Source of the DNA: Mycobacterium simulans
GTDB lineage: Bacteria; Actinomycetota; Actinomycetes; Mycobacteriales; Mycobacteriaceae
Length of the DNA stretch: 64,000 nucleotides
NCBI RefSeq assembly: GCF_900232995.1
Contig: NZ_OCVX01000003.1
Span: 152,524-216,523 of the forward strand
Reading direction: 5' to 3'
Below the pieces are notes generated by a model, which saw only the letters and a program-made list of their open reading frames with translations, did not search any database and was not told where the DNA came from. The position numbers and the translations under genes are program-made. Positions 27,531 through 35,625 of the stretch are shown here, in pieces. Positions within the stretch are counted from its first letter, which is position 1, and the number at the start of each line of letters is the position of its first letter.

Positions 27531-27682
27531 GGAGTCAGATCGTAGCAACGGTGCGAGTCTCGCTGGTGAAATCTAGCTCGCCGGGGCAACACGGGGTCGG
27601 ATGTTAGCGAGCCGGCGGCGGCCGCGCCCGTCTACAGCAAATCGGTCACCCGCGGGCAATCGGGTGGTGACCCGCCGGTCGC

Positions 27683-28579
27683 TTAGCGTTCCGCGGACGC
27701 CGAATTCGCCACGCACCGAAACCCGATGTGGGTGGTCGCGGTGTCCTGCGACTGCGGTGACCGCGCGGCCGGCCGGTAGCGGTGGCAGTACTCCGGCGCG
27801 CACAAATGCGAGCCGCCCTTCAAAGCCTGGTTGACGCTCGGATCGGCGGGGCCCGAAGGCGTGCAACAGGATTTCGGCGGCTGATCAAGCCGGTGGTGTG
27901 CGGAAAACTCTGTGGCGGTCCACTCCCACACATTTCCGATCATGTCGACCAAGCCGAATCCGTTGGGCGGGAACGTCCCAACCGGCGAAGTCCCCACCCA
28001 GCCGAGCGCGCCGTCGTTGCGGTACGGGAACTTGCCCTGCCAGGTATTGGCCATCAGTCGACCGTCGGGGTTGGGTTCGTCGCCCCACGAGTAAGTCGTC
28101 GTGGATCCGGCGCGAGCCGCATACTCCCACTCCGCCTCGGTCGGCAGCCGTCGCCCGGCCCACCGCGCGTAAGCCACGGCATCGGGATACGCCACTTGCA
28201 CAACCGGGTGGTCGGCCTTGTCCGCGAGATCGCTGTCCGGCCCGAACGGGTGGCACCAATTCGCCCCCGCTACCCAGTCCCACCACTGTCGCCAGTCACG
28301 CAGGTCGACCGGGCCCGGCGTGGGACGGAAAACCATGCCGCCCGGACGTAGATCGGCCGGATCTATCCCCGGGTAAAGCGCCGGGTCGATCGGCTGTTCG
28401 GCGACCGTCACATAGCCTGTCGCACGGACGAATTCCTCGAATTGCGCGTTGGTCACCGGGTGCCGTTCCACCGCGAAGGGATTCACCGTCACAGTGTGGA
28501 TGGGCGCCTCTTCCGGGTAGAAGCTCGTAGCGCCCATGCGGAATGATCCGCCGGGCAAATCAACCAGTTCTGTGAACAC
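27683..28579 (-). CDS. Formylglycine-generating enzyme (sulfatase maturase), Rv0712-like
   Basis: A 298-aa FGE-sulfatase domain protein. It begins FTELVDLPGGSFRMGATSFYPEEAP, has RRLPTEAEWEYAARAG and GNVWEWTATEF, and ends with the catalytic region GGSHLCAPEYCHRYRPAARS, which contains the two active-site cysteines. FGE converts the CxPxR cysteine of type I sulfatases to formylglycine; here the client is AtsA in the same cluster. The start is a GTG at 28579, giving the length of Rv0712. A 60-codon upstream extension has no support. It lies 14 bp after DUF4436 copy 2. Confidence 0.93.
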   Translation of the reverse strand: MFTELVDLPGGSFRMGATSFYPEEAPIHTVTVNPFAVERHPVTNAQFEEFVRATGYVTVAEQPIDPALYPGIDPADLRPGGMVFRPTPGPVDLRDWRQWWDWVAGANWCHPFGPDSDLADKADHPVVQVAYPDAVAYARWAGRRLPTEAEWEYAARAGSTTTYSWGDEPNPDGRLMANTWQGKFPYRNDGALGWVGTSPVGTFPPNGFGLVDMIGNVWEWTATEFSAHHRLDQPPKSCCTPSGPADPSVNQALKGGSHLCAPEYCHRYRPAARSPQSQDTATTHIGFRCVANSASAER

Positions 28580-28593
28580 CGAGGTAACGCGCG

Positions 28594-29514
28594 CTAATCG
28601 GATTGTCGATACCACGTGACCATGTACATGGCCATCGCTGCGACCAACGCTATCAATACCCACAGCACGAGCGCTTGGTCGACCCATGCTCCCGGCGGCG
28701 GGGCGCCGGGAAGGAAGTTGCGGATGGGTATGACCGCGAAGAGCATGGCAGCGAACCATGTCACGAAGGGTGGCACGAATTTCCGCTTGCCCAAAGCAAT
28801 CTGGATGGCCACCGCGAACGCCAGCGCGGGCAGGCTGAACAGGACCAGGCAGATCCCTAGGTCGAAGATCAGCGGGCCCTTGGACCTGTGCAAGGTGATG
28901 ATCACGTTGTCAGGGCGATCCGAATCTTGGCTGGCTTCGCCAACGCGCTGGACGCTCACGTCCCAGCCGTCGATCGACCCGGTCACCTCGACGCGAGCCG
29001 GTATGTATTTGCGGTCGTCGCCTTGCCCAACAAGTACATCGGCCGAGATGGTATCGGTGGTGTAACTGTCGAATGGCCAGTTGCCCGGATCTCCATGCGC
29101 CTCAAGCGTGGTGGCGACTTGGGCCGGCGATTTTCCTGCGGGGTAGACGAGGTCTCCCAGGTCGTTCTCGGGGTAGAAGCGCACGGAAGTGTCGGTGGTG
29201 AGCACCTCGAGGCGCTTGTCGAACATGTTGTCCTCGGGGATCACCAGCACCTTCACCGAGAGGCGATTTGCGACGGTCTTGAGCTCCTCGAGCCGCACCA
29301 GCACCACGGTGTCATCGGTTGTACCCAGATCCGGCGGCTTGAGCGAACCCCCTGATCTGGCCAGCCAATGCACACCAAATAGCGATAGCGCATAGACGAC
29401 GATGAAAGCCACCAGAATGCCGATACCGACCACCAAACGCCGTCCCCGCGACTTGGCTGGCGGCGCCGCGTGGGACGGCGGCGGGGTTTGTTCCGGTGGA
29501 GCCACAGCGGTCAT
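28594..29514 (-). CDS. DUF4436 membrane protein (Rv0713-like), copy 2
   Basis: A 306-aa paralogue with a short Pro-rich N-terminus, one helix (~24-46), the extracytoplasmic block VRFYPENDLGDLVYPAGKSPAQ and AHGDPGNWPF, and three C-terminal helices ending TWYRQSD. It is closer to copy 3 than to copy 1 (both share DRPDNV and GDPGNWPFD with a TYTTDTI stretch), so these two arose by the later duplication. It lies between copy 1 and the FGE gene. Confidence 0.86.
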   Translation of the reverse strand: MTAVAPPEQTPPPSHAAPPAKSRGRRLVVGIGILVAFIVVYALSLFGVHWLARSGGSLKPPDLGTTDDTVVLVRLEELKTVANRLSVKVLVIPEDNMFDKRLEVLTTDTSVRFYPENDLGDLVYPAGKSPAQVATTLEAHGDPGNWPFDSYTTDTISADVLVGQGDDRKYIPARVEVTGSIDGWDVSVQRVGEASQDSDRPDNVIITLHRSKGPLIFDLGICLVLFSLPALAFAVAIQIALGKRKFVPPFVTWFAAMLFAVIPIRNFLPGAPPPGAWVDQALVLWVLIALVAAMAMYMVTWYRQSD

Positions 29515-29643
29515 CGGTCACCCTCTTCTGAAAGCCAGCTTGTCGACCGGTCAGATGGTAACGAACCAGCGCCACCAGCGCGTCAAAACGTCGTGCAGTG
29601 AGTCTCAAGCGCGATGGACACCCGCAGCTGAACTAGGCGTTTT

Positions 29644-30579
29644 CTAGGTCTTCCGCGTCGGCTTTCGATCTCGTTGTCGAGACCAGGCGACGACAAACAG
29701 AAACATCGCGACGACCAGTGCAATCAACACCCAAAGCACAAACGCTTGGTCGATCCACGAGCCGGGCGGCGGTGAACCGGGGAAGATGTTGCGCAGCGGG
29801 ACGATGGCGAACAACATCGCGGCGTACCAGGTTGCGAACGGCGGCAAGAACGTCGTCCTGCCCAACGCCATCGGGATGGCCACCCACAATGCCAACGCGG
29901 GCAAGGCGAGAAGGACCAGGCAGATACCCACATCGAAGATCAGCGAACTCTTCGATCTGTGCAGCGTGATGATCACGTCGTCCTGAACGGTTGGGTCTGG
30001 TTCATCCGGGTCGTGAACGCGGGTAACGGTAGCGTCCCAGCCGTCCAACGATCCGGTTACATCGACGCGGGCGGCGACCTTTTCGCGATATTGGCCAGGC
30101 CCGGTGAATACGTCGGCCGCGATTACCTCCGTCTTGTACGAGTCGAACGGCCAATTGCCCGGATCGCCGTGCGCCTCGATCGTGGTAGCGACTTGCGCCG
30201 GCGCCTTTCCGACCGGGTACTGCAGATCCCCCAGGCCATTTTCTGGATACAGGCGCACGGCAGCGTTGGTAGTCAGCACGCCGAAATCCTTGTCGTACAG
30301 CGAATCTTTTGGATACACAAGCACATTCACTTTGAGGCGATTTGCGACGGTCTTCAGGTCGTCCAGGCGCACCTGCACAATGGTGTCGTCGGCCGAGTAC
30401 TTGCTGAAGTCCACTGGAGGCAGCGGAGGCGCGGACCTGGCAAGTAAATGAACACCAAGCAGCGATAGGGCGTACACAGCGACGACGGCCACAAGAATGC
30501 CTAAACCGATTGCGGCGCGCCGTCCGCGCCCCCCGGGTGCCTCCGGCGGCGCCGGGGGTGGCGAAGGCTCGGTAGTCAT
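29644..30579 (-). CDS. DUF4436 membrane protein (Rv0713-like), copy 1
   Basis: A 311-aa DUF4436 protein with one helix near residues 23-46, block VRLYPENGLGDLQYPVGKAPAQ, AHGDPGNWPFDSYKTEVIAAD, three C-terminal helices and a basic tail. By recall it is the copy most like Rv0713. It lies 6 bp after the LpqN-like lipoprotein gene, so both are co-transcribed with atsA. Function is unknown. Confidence 0.87.
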   Translation of the reverse strand: MTTEPSPPPAPPEAPGGRGRRAAIGLGILVAVVAVYALSLLGVHLLARSAPPLPPVDFSKYSADDTIVQVRLDDLKTVANRLKVNVLVYPKDSLYDKDFGVLTTNAAVRLYPENGLGDLQYPVGKAPAQVATTIEAHGDPGNWPFDSYKTEVIAADVFTGPGQYREKVAARVDVTGSLDGWDATVTRVHDPDEPDPTVQDDVIITLHRSKSSLIFDVGICLVLLALPALALWVAIPMALGRTTFLPPFATWYAAMLFAIVPLRNIFPGSPPPGSWIDQAFVLWVLIALVVAMFLFVVAWSRQRDRKPTRKT

Positions 30580-30585
30580 AGTCGT

Positions 30586-31263
30586 TCAGGGTATAACGAC
30601 GGCGAAGTCCTGCGTCAACGTGGATTTCGCCGTGCTGAAGTCGGCCGTCCCGACCGGCCCCTCCAGATGGATGCTCACGAGGTATTGCTTGGTGTTCGTC
30701 CAGATGTGGGTGACGCGGTCGGCGAAGTCGATCCCGCCGGAGGGCCCCCGCAGTGTGCCGCTCAGCCGCTGGCTGCTGTACCCACAGAACTGCGCACCCG
30801 TGACGGAGAATTTCTGACGCGGCATCGACCCGCCCACACCGGCGGTGTAACGCATGAACGCGCTGTCGGGCGGCAGCTCCGTCGGGGCGATTTTCACCGT
30901 CCCCGTCATGCCTGCGGGGCCAGTCAACGTCAATGCCGTATCACCGGTACCCGCAGCCGAATTCCAGCCATCTGGCACGCTGATCGTGATCCGCGGCGCA
31001 GCCGGGTCCGACACGGTGGCCGCCGTGGGGTGGCCGTTGCCGATCGGCGACGCAACGCAGGACAGCGAATTGGGCGGAATGTGGTCAGGCAGCGTCGGCG
31101 CGATGCCAGGCACCGGCTCTACCGGGTCGGAATACGCCGTCGATCCGGCGGACCCATTGGTGACGCGCCCGCAGCCGGCCGCCGACAGGCAGACCAGGCC
31201 GGCCGCGCCGAGGACCGCGCACAGCAGTCTAGCTGGAGCGCTAGTCGCGCGAGAAGGCAAGCG
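30586..31263 (-). CDS. LpqN/LpqT-type lipoprotein
   Basis: A ~225-aa exported lipoprotein. Signal sequence PSRATSAPARLLCAVLGAAG runs to a lipobox LSAAGC, followed by a low-complexity linker and a C-terminal LpqN-like domain (ITISVPDGW, GTVKIAPTELPPDSAFMRY, FCGYSSQRL). LpqN/LpqT proteins are surface lipoproteins tied to envelope lipid transport and host interaction. I place the start at a TTG at 31263 with AAAGGGA 9 bp upstream; this overlaps the end of atsA by 23 bp. ATGs at 31281 and 31287 give slightly longer signal peptides. I do not recall this gene in the M. tuberculosis atsA locus. Confidence 0.75.
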   Translation of the reverse strand, partial: RLPSRATSAPARLLCAVLGAAGLVCLSAAGCGRVTNGSAGSTAYSDPVEPVPGIAPTLPDHIPPNSLSCVASPIGNGHPTAATVSDPAAPRITISVPDGWNSAAGTGDTALTLTGPAGMTGTVKIAPTELPPDSAFMRYTAGVGGSMPRQKFSVTGAQFCGYSSQRLSGTLRGPSGGIDFADRVTHIWTNTKQYLVSIHLEGPVGTADFSTAKSTLTQDFAVVIP

Positions 31264-33604
31264 CCAGTTCCCTTTCCACATCCACATATGGTCGACCGGA
31301 GACGTCGACGGTGACCTGGGCGATGGTACCGCCAGTGAAGGTAAACGGTGCTTTGTAGCGGCTCGACACTGCCGAACCCCCATTGCGCCCAACGGTAATG
31401 CCCGCGCCGGCCAACCCGAACGTTCCGGGATGTGTTGTTACGTCCGACAATGTGCCGACCGCATGTTCGTCGAAGAACAGCGTTGCCTCTCCGAGCGGGG
31501 TGTGGCTGTTGGCCACGGTTCCCGTCCGGGTGTAGCAGACGCCGAGCAGGTGCCTGCCCAACGGGATCGGACCGTTCGACGAGATCAGTTGTTGGCGTTC
31601 GCCGAGGAAGTTGTAGACATAGTGCAAACGCCCGTCCTGGAGGAACAGCACGTGTCCGCCGTGCGCGCCGCCTTGCTTGAACAGCACACCTTCGGCACCG
31701 GTGGTATCCACAGTCACCTCGGCCACCACGGCGAATGATCGGCCGCGAATCTCGGCGGCCGCGCCGATGCCGACGTCGGCGCAATTGGGATAGTAGATGT
31801 AGCTGGATCGATCGCTGACCAAATAGGGCCGCGACCGCGTCATCGTTTCAACGATGTTCAAATCCGATAGCGGCAGCCCGTTGTACTTGGCGGCCTCCGA
31901 ATACCACAGCGCCGTGAGTTCCCCGAGCTTCTCGGGGTGCTCGGCGGCCAGGTCGTGGCATTGGCTGCGGTCTTTTTCGATGTGGAACAGTTCCCACCGA
32001 TCGGTGTCGAAATGCGACCAACCGGCTGGTGTGGCGGCGTGAACGGTGTTGGCAAACCAACCCTTGTGCCAGATTCCGCGAGTGCCCAGCATGGTGTAGA
32101 ACTGGGTTTCTTTGTCCGTGAGGGCGGTCGGATCATCAAGAGCCGCTTTGAAACTCACGCCGTCCAGCGGCTTCTGGCCGATGCCCTTGACCGTCGCCGG
32201 GGGCGTCATACCCAACAGGTCGTAAACCGTCGGAGTGATGTCGCAGACGTTGACGTAGTGGTCGCGGACCTCGCCGCGCGCCGCAATACCGTTGGGCCAG
32301 GAGATGATTGCCGGGTCGGCGATACCGCCTTCATGCGATGCGTAGCGCTTGAACAGCTTGTAGGGTGCGTTGAAGGCCATCGCCCACCCGATCGGGTAGT
32401 GGTTGTAGGTCTGTGGCCCACCAAGGTGATTGAAGAGCTTCATGCTCTCCTCGACGGTATCGATGTAGCCGTTGAAGAACTTGCCCTCGTTGACCGATCC
32501 GTTGGGTCCGCCTTCACCGCTGGCACCGTTGTCCGAGATCACGACGACGATGGTGTTGTCCAGCTGGCCGGATTCCTCGAGATAGTCCAGAATTCGGCCG
32601 ATCTGGGCATCGGTGTAGCTCAGGAAGCCGGCGAATACCTCGGCCATCCGGGTGAACAGCTTCTTCTCTTCATCGCCCAGCGAGTCCCAGGGGCGCACCG
32701 TGTCCTGTAATGGCCACGACTCACCCGACGGGCCTTTCACGTCGAGATAGGGGTTGATGGGCGATAGTTCGGTTTCGGGCGGAACGATCCCCATCGACTT
32801 CTGCTTTTCCAGCACGATCTCGCGGTATTTCTCGTAGCCCATATCGAATCGGCCGGCGTACTTGTCGGCCCATTCCTTGAAGACGTGGTGCGGGGCGTGC
32901 CCGGCCCCGGGGCACACGTAGCTGAACCACGGCTTGTCCGGCGCAATCACCTTGGCATCGCGAATGAACTCGATCGTCTTGTCGGCGATGTCCTTGGACA
33001 GGTGGTAACCGTCCTCGGGAGTGCCGGGCGGGTTGACCGGGTGGTTGTCGTACACCAGGTCGGGATACCACTGGTCGGTTTCGCCGCCCATGAACCCGTA
33101 GAATCGCTCGAAGCCGCGCGAGGTCGGCCAGTGCCGCTTGGTCGACGCCATGCTGGATTCCTCGAGTGGCGTCAGATGCCACTTGCCGACGCAATAGGTG
33201 TTGTAGCCCCGTTCGGCGAGTACCTCGGACAGCAGCGCGGTGTCGGCAGGGATGCGACCGTTGCAGTTGGGGAAACCGTCGGTGAATTCTTCGATGGTGG
33301 CCATACCGACGGTGGTCGCGTTGCGACCGGTCAGTAGCGACGCCCTCGTTGGTGAGCACAATGCGGTGGTGTGAAATTGCGACAATCGCACGCCGCGCTC
33401 GGCGATCCGGGTCATGGCGGGCATCTCAACAAGGCCGCCAAAGCAGTCCCAGGTCGCTATTCCGGTGTCGTCCCAGACCAAGTAGAGGATGTTAGGAGAG
33501 TTCTCCGGTGCCGTCGGCGCAGCGTAGGGACCCCAGTCCGGCTCCGAGTCGCGAATGTCCAGCTCGATCTTGCCGTTAAACTCGGTCACCTTCGCCGGCC
33601 TCAC
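31241..33604 (-). CDS. atsA: Arylsulfatase AtsA
   Basis: A 787-aa type I sulfatase beginning at GTG 33604, giving the same length as recalled for Rv0711. The formylglycine motif CSPTRASLLTG starts at C83, followed by GKWHL and metal-binding DD and DN pairs (ILYLVWDDTGI, ISDNGASGEGG). The C-terminal ~200 residues form a beta-rich extension (GVLFKQGGAHGGHVLF). It hydrolyses aryl sulfate esters after C83 is oxidised by the FGE of the same cluster. No signal peptide is evident, so cytoplasmic action is likely. A 16-codon upstream extension of the frame is not supported. Confidence 0.95.
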   Translation of the reverse strand: MRPAKVTEFNGKIELDIRDSEPDWGPYAAPTAPENSPNILYLVWDDTGIATWDCFGGLVEMPAMTRIAERGVRLSQFHTTALCSPTRASLLTGRNATTVGMATIEEFTDGFPNCNGRIPADTALLSEVLAERGYNTYCVGKWHLTPLEESSMASTKRHWPTSRGFERFYGFMGGETDQWYPDLVYDNHPVNPPGTPEDGYHLSKDIADKTIEFIRDAKVIAPDKPWFSYVCPGAGHAPHHVFKEWADKYAGRFDMGYEKYREIVLEKQKSMGIVPPETELSPINPYLDVKGPSGESWPLQDTVRPWDSLGDEEKKLFTRMAEVFAGFLSYTDAQIGRILDYLEESGQLDNTIVVVISDNGASGEGGPNGSVNEGKFFNGYIDTVEESMKLFNHLGGPQTYNHYPIGWAMAFNAPYKLFKRYASHEGGIADPAIISWPNGIAARGEVRDHYVNVCDITPTVYDLLGMTPPATVKGIGQKPLDGVSFKAALDDPTALTDKETQFYTMLGTRGIWHKGWFANTVHAATPAGWSHFDTDRWELFHIEKDRSQCHDLAAEHPEKLGELTALWYSEAAKYNGLPLSDLNIVETMTRSRPYLVSDRSSYIYYPNCADVGIGAAAEIRGRSFAVVAEVTVDTTGAEGVLFKQGGAHGGHVLFLQDGRLHYVYNFLGERQQLISSNGPIPLGRHLLGVCYTRTGTVANSHTPLGEATLFFDEHAVGTLSDVTTHPGTFGLAGAGITVGRNGGSAVSSRYKAPFTFTGGTIAQVTVDVSGRPYVDVERELALAFSRD

Positions 33605-33703
33605 TCCCGTAGTGGACTTACCCAGACATCGCGTGCAGATTACACCTGCCACAGGCTAGTCAGCCCAACTCAGAAACGCCTGAGAGCTCAGGTCCGGCGG
33701 CGC

Positions 33704-34957
33704 TTATCGCAGCTCCACGATCAGGCGCTGCGGTCCATTGCGGCGGTTGCTGCGCGGCCATTCGACGGGGCCGACAACCGCGATGTGCTCGAAGCGAGGC
33801 AGCAGTTCCTCGAAGAACACCCGCAGTTGCAGACGTGCCAGATTAGCGCCCATGCAATAGTGCACCCCTTGACCAAAGCCCAGGTGCGGGTTGGGTCGTC
33901 GGGTGATGTCGAACTCGTCCGCGCGGTCGAACACGTGCGCATCGCGGTTGGCGGAGCCCTCCCACACCAGCACCTTCTGCCCGGCCTCGATCGCCTTTCC
34001 GCCCAACGCGACATCGCGGGTGGCCGTGCGGCGCTTCGACGGCGACGGCGTGGTCCACCGCACTATCTCCTCGATCGCCGTCGGCACCAACTCCGAGTCG
34101 CGGCGAAGCCGCTGCCACTGATCCGGGTGTTCTGCCAGAGCCAGCAGTCCGCCGGCGAGTGCGTTGCGGACGGTGTCGGTGCCCGCACTGAACAGCTGAT
34201 GGAAGAACAGATACTGCTCGGTGTCCGACAGGACCGGTGCATCGGGATCGTCGATGGTGGCGTTGACGACGATCGACAGCATGTCGTCGGCCGGTTCGGC
34301 GCGTTTGCGCGCGATAAGCTCCTCGCCGTAGCTGTCCCTGCGGGATTCGGCGTTTTCACCGAAAACCCATGAAACGTAGGCTTTTTCAGAGCCGCGAAAG
34401 TCGTAGCCCGATTCGAACTCCGCCAACAGCCAATGCCGGTCGCTCTCCGGCACTCCGAGCAGCATGCAGATCGTCTGCGTCGGCAGCTCGGGAGCGACGT
34501 CGGCCGCGAAGTCGAACGCCACGCCGGGCTCGATCTCGTCGAACAATCGGCGGGCCCGCTGGCGCAGGTCGTCTTCGATTCGACGGATCATTCGCGCCCC
34601 GAGGCCGGAGCTGACCAGTCGGCGGATGGCCGCGTGCCGTGGACCGTCCATCATACTGAGCACCTGGCCAGCGACCGACATGTCCTGCAGGACCGTGCCG
34701 CCGTAAGGTCGCTGACCGCCGGTGACGGACGAGAAAGTCACTGAGTCACGCAGCACCGCAATGGTTTCGGCATAGCCGGCTACCGACCAGAAGCCTTCGG
34801 CGTCGGGTGTGTGCTCGGTCGGCTCATGCCAGAACACCGGGGCCTCACGACGATGGATCCCGAAGACCTGGTGGGGGAAACCGTTGGCGAAGGTGTCCGG
34901 ATTCGTGAGATCGACGCAGAGCGGGTCGAAGCGTGGCCGTTCGATGGTGGTTCGCAT
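33704..34957 (-). CDS. Cytochrome P450
   Basis: A 417-aa bacterial P450 with all key motifs: I-helix FSAGTDT (256-262), ExxR at E297-R300, and the heme loop [15 protein letters not shown] with thiolate C368. It should hydroxylate or cross-link a substrate using electrons from a ferredoxin. It lies 69 bp downstream of one micropeptide gene and 100 bp upstream of atsA on the same strand. I know of no P450 here in M. tuberculosis. P450s adjacent to tiny peptide genes are seen in several RiPP classes, which makes the peptides possible substrates; that is inference. The family number cannot be given. Confidence 0.9.
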   Translation of the reverse strand: MRTTIERPRFDPLCVDLTNPDTFANGFPHQVFGIHRREAPVFWHEPTEHTPDAEGFWSVAGYAETIAVLRDSVTFSSVTGGQRPYGGTVLQDMSVAGQVLSMMDGPRHAAIRRLVSSGLGARMIRRIEDDLRQRARRLFDEIEPGVAFDFAADVAPELPTQTICMLLGVPESDRHWLLAEFESGYDFRGSEKAYVSWVFGENAESRRDSYGEELIARKRAEPADDMLSIVVNATIDDPDAPVLSDTEQYLFFHQLFSAGTDTVRNALAGGLLALAEHPDQWQRLRRDSELVPTAIEEIVRWTTPSPSKRRTATRDVALGGKAIEAGQKVLVWEGSANRDAHVFDRADEFDITRRPNPHLGFGQGVHYCMGANLARLQLRVFFEELLPRFEHIAVVGPVEWPRSNRRNGPQRLIVELR

Positions 34958-35026
34958 GACTACCGGCTCGCATCGAGCATGCCCGGCTGCGCCCGTGACG
35001 GGCGCAGCCTTAATGGGCAGCTCAAC

Positions 35027-35107
35027 TCACTCGACGACGCCGTCGGCCTGGTAGATCGGCAGCGAGTAAGCAATCTCGATGTCGCGGAACAGGATTTCGT
35101 GGGACAT
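35027..35107 (-). CDS. 26-residue micropeptide, MSH(E/D)xLF family, copy 2
   Basis: An 81-bp gene encoding 26 residues: MSHEILFRD, then E11, AYS (Y14), LPIY (Y19) and an acidic C-terminus ending VVE. GAGGAG lies 5 bp before the ATG. It shares MSHEILF, E11, Y14, P17 and the terminal glutamate with the gene at 35278. It ends 69 bp before the P450 start, on the same strand. The upstream 60 bp (35129-35188) is a copy of the region upstream of the other peptide, so gene plus control region were duplicated together. Possible RiPP precursor for the P450; no function is proven. Confidence 0.7.
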   Translation of the reverse strand: MSHEILFRDIEIAYSLPIYQADGVVE

Positions 35108-35208
35108 GAAACTCCTCGTGGTTGATTTGTGAATCGGTATCGCCAAACTTACTGACGCGGTTGGCAGAGCGGTGTCCGCCGACCGGCCCAATTTAGTGAA
35201 CGCGATCG

Positions 35209-35228
35209 TATCCTCTGATTGGGGGACA
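35209..35228. promoter_or_regulatory. Operator-like palindrome, site 3
   Basis: On the minus strand the site reads TGTCCCCCAATCAGAGGATA, a degenerate copy of the perfect palindrome at 22001 and 17/20 identical to the site at 21845. It lies 101 bp upstream of the micropeptide ATG at 35107. A further half-site TGTCCGCC lies at 35173-35180. Confidence 0.55.
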
Positions 35229-35277
35229 AACGTCACTACGGCAGCCGCACGGGTGAATTCACCTGGGCGGCCGACCC

Positions 35278-35358
35278 TCATTCGACGCCGTCGCCGGCCT
35301 TGAAGACGGGCACCGAGTACGCGGCCTCTTTTTCGCCGAACAGGATTTCGTGGGACAT
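35278..35358 (-). CDS. 26-residue micropeptide, MSH(E/D)xLF family, copy 3
   Basis: An 81-bp gene encoding 26 residues: MSHEILFGEKE, then AYS (Y14), VPVF and an acidic end GDGVE. A consensus AAGGAGG ribosome site lies ~7 bp before the ATG, unusually strong for a mycobacterial gene. It precedes the second copy at 35027 by 170 bp on the same strand. Transcription would run peptide, peptide, P450, atsA cluster. Such size and duplication fit a precursor peptide rather than an enzyme. Function is unknown. Confidence 0.7.
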   Translation of the reverse strand: MSHEILFGEKEAAYSVPVFKAGDGVE

Positions 35359-35458
35359 GGGTTGACCTCCTTCTCGATCCACGCCCAGCAATGCGGCGCA
35401 AGGTGGGCGGTATGCGAATCACGGAATCGCAAAACTAACAGCGCAATTCGCCAACCGG

Positions 35459-35478
35459 TGTCCCCCGACCGGCGTCTG
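35459..35478. promoter_or_regulatory. Operator-like site 4 (one half intact)
   Basis: TGTCCCCC at 35459-35466 matches one half of the palindrome; the other half (GGCGTCTG) is degenerate. The site is 100 bp upstream of the micropeptide ATG at 35358, the same distance as site 3 from its gene. It is part of the 60-bp region (35414-35474) duplicated at 35129-35188. Confidence 0.45.
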
Positions 35479-35515
35479 TTAGACCACTTTTGTGTCGTAC
35501 GGGCAGCGGACAGAC

Positions 35516-35563
35516 GTTGCTCCGCTAGCTGCTCCGCTAGCTGCTCCGCAAGTTGCTCCGCTG
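35516..35563. repeat. Four tandem 12-bp repeats
   Basis: Four adjacent copies of the unit GYTGCTCCGCWR (35516-35527, 35528-35539, 35540-35551, 35552-35563), differing at one or two bases. The repeat lies between the S10-operon terminator and the micropeptide promoter region and keeps a multiple of three. It could be a length-variable locus of the MIRU/VNTR kind. Confidence 0.8.
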
Positions 35564-35569
35564 GCGTGT

Positions 35570-35614
35570 AGACACAAAACCCCGACACGCTTAGCGTGTC
35601 GGGGTTTTGTGTCT
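35570..35614 (-). terminator. Terminator of the S10 operon
   Basis: Arms 35570-35591 and 35593-35614 are exact 22-bp complements with a minimal loop, 12 bp beyond the rpsQ stop. The flank and outer stem (GCGAGCAGACACA) are shared with the rplO terminator. A run of four T follows the G-rich part inside the stem. Confidence 0.88.
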
Positions 35615-35625
35615 GCTCGCGGCCC

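Noticed and set aside
35259..35588. A 109-codon minus frame with AEQL repeats
   Set aside because: It is produced by the 12-bp tandem repeat and crosses the terminator and a micropeptide gene in the wrong frame.
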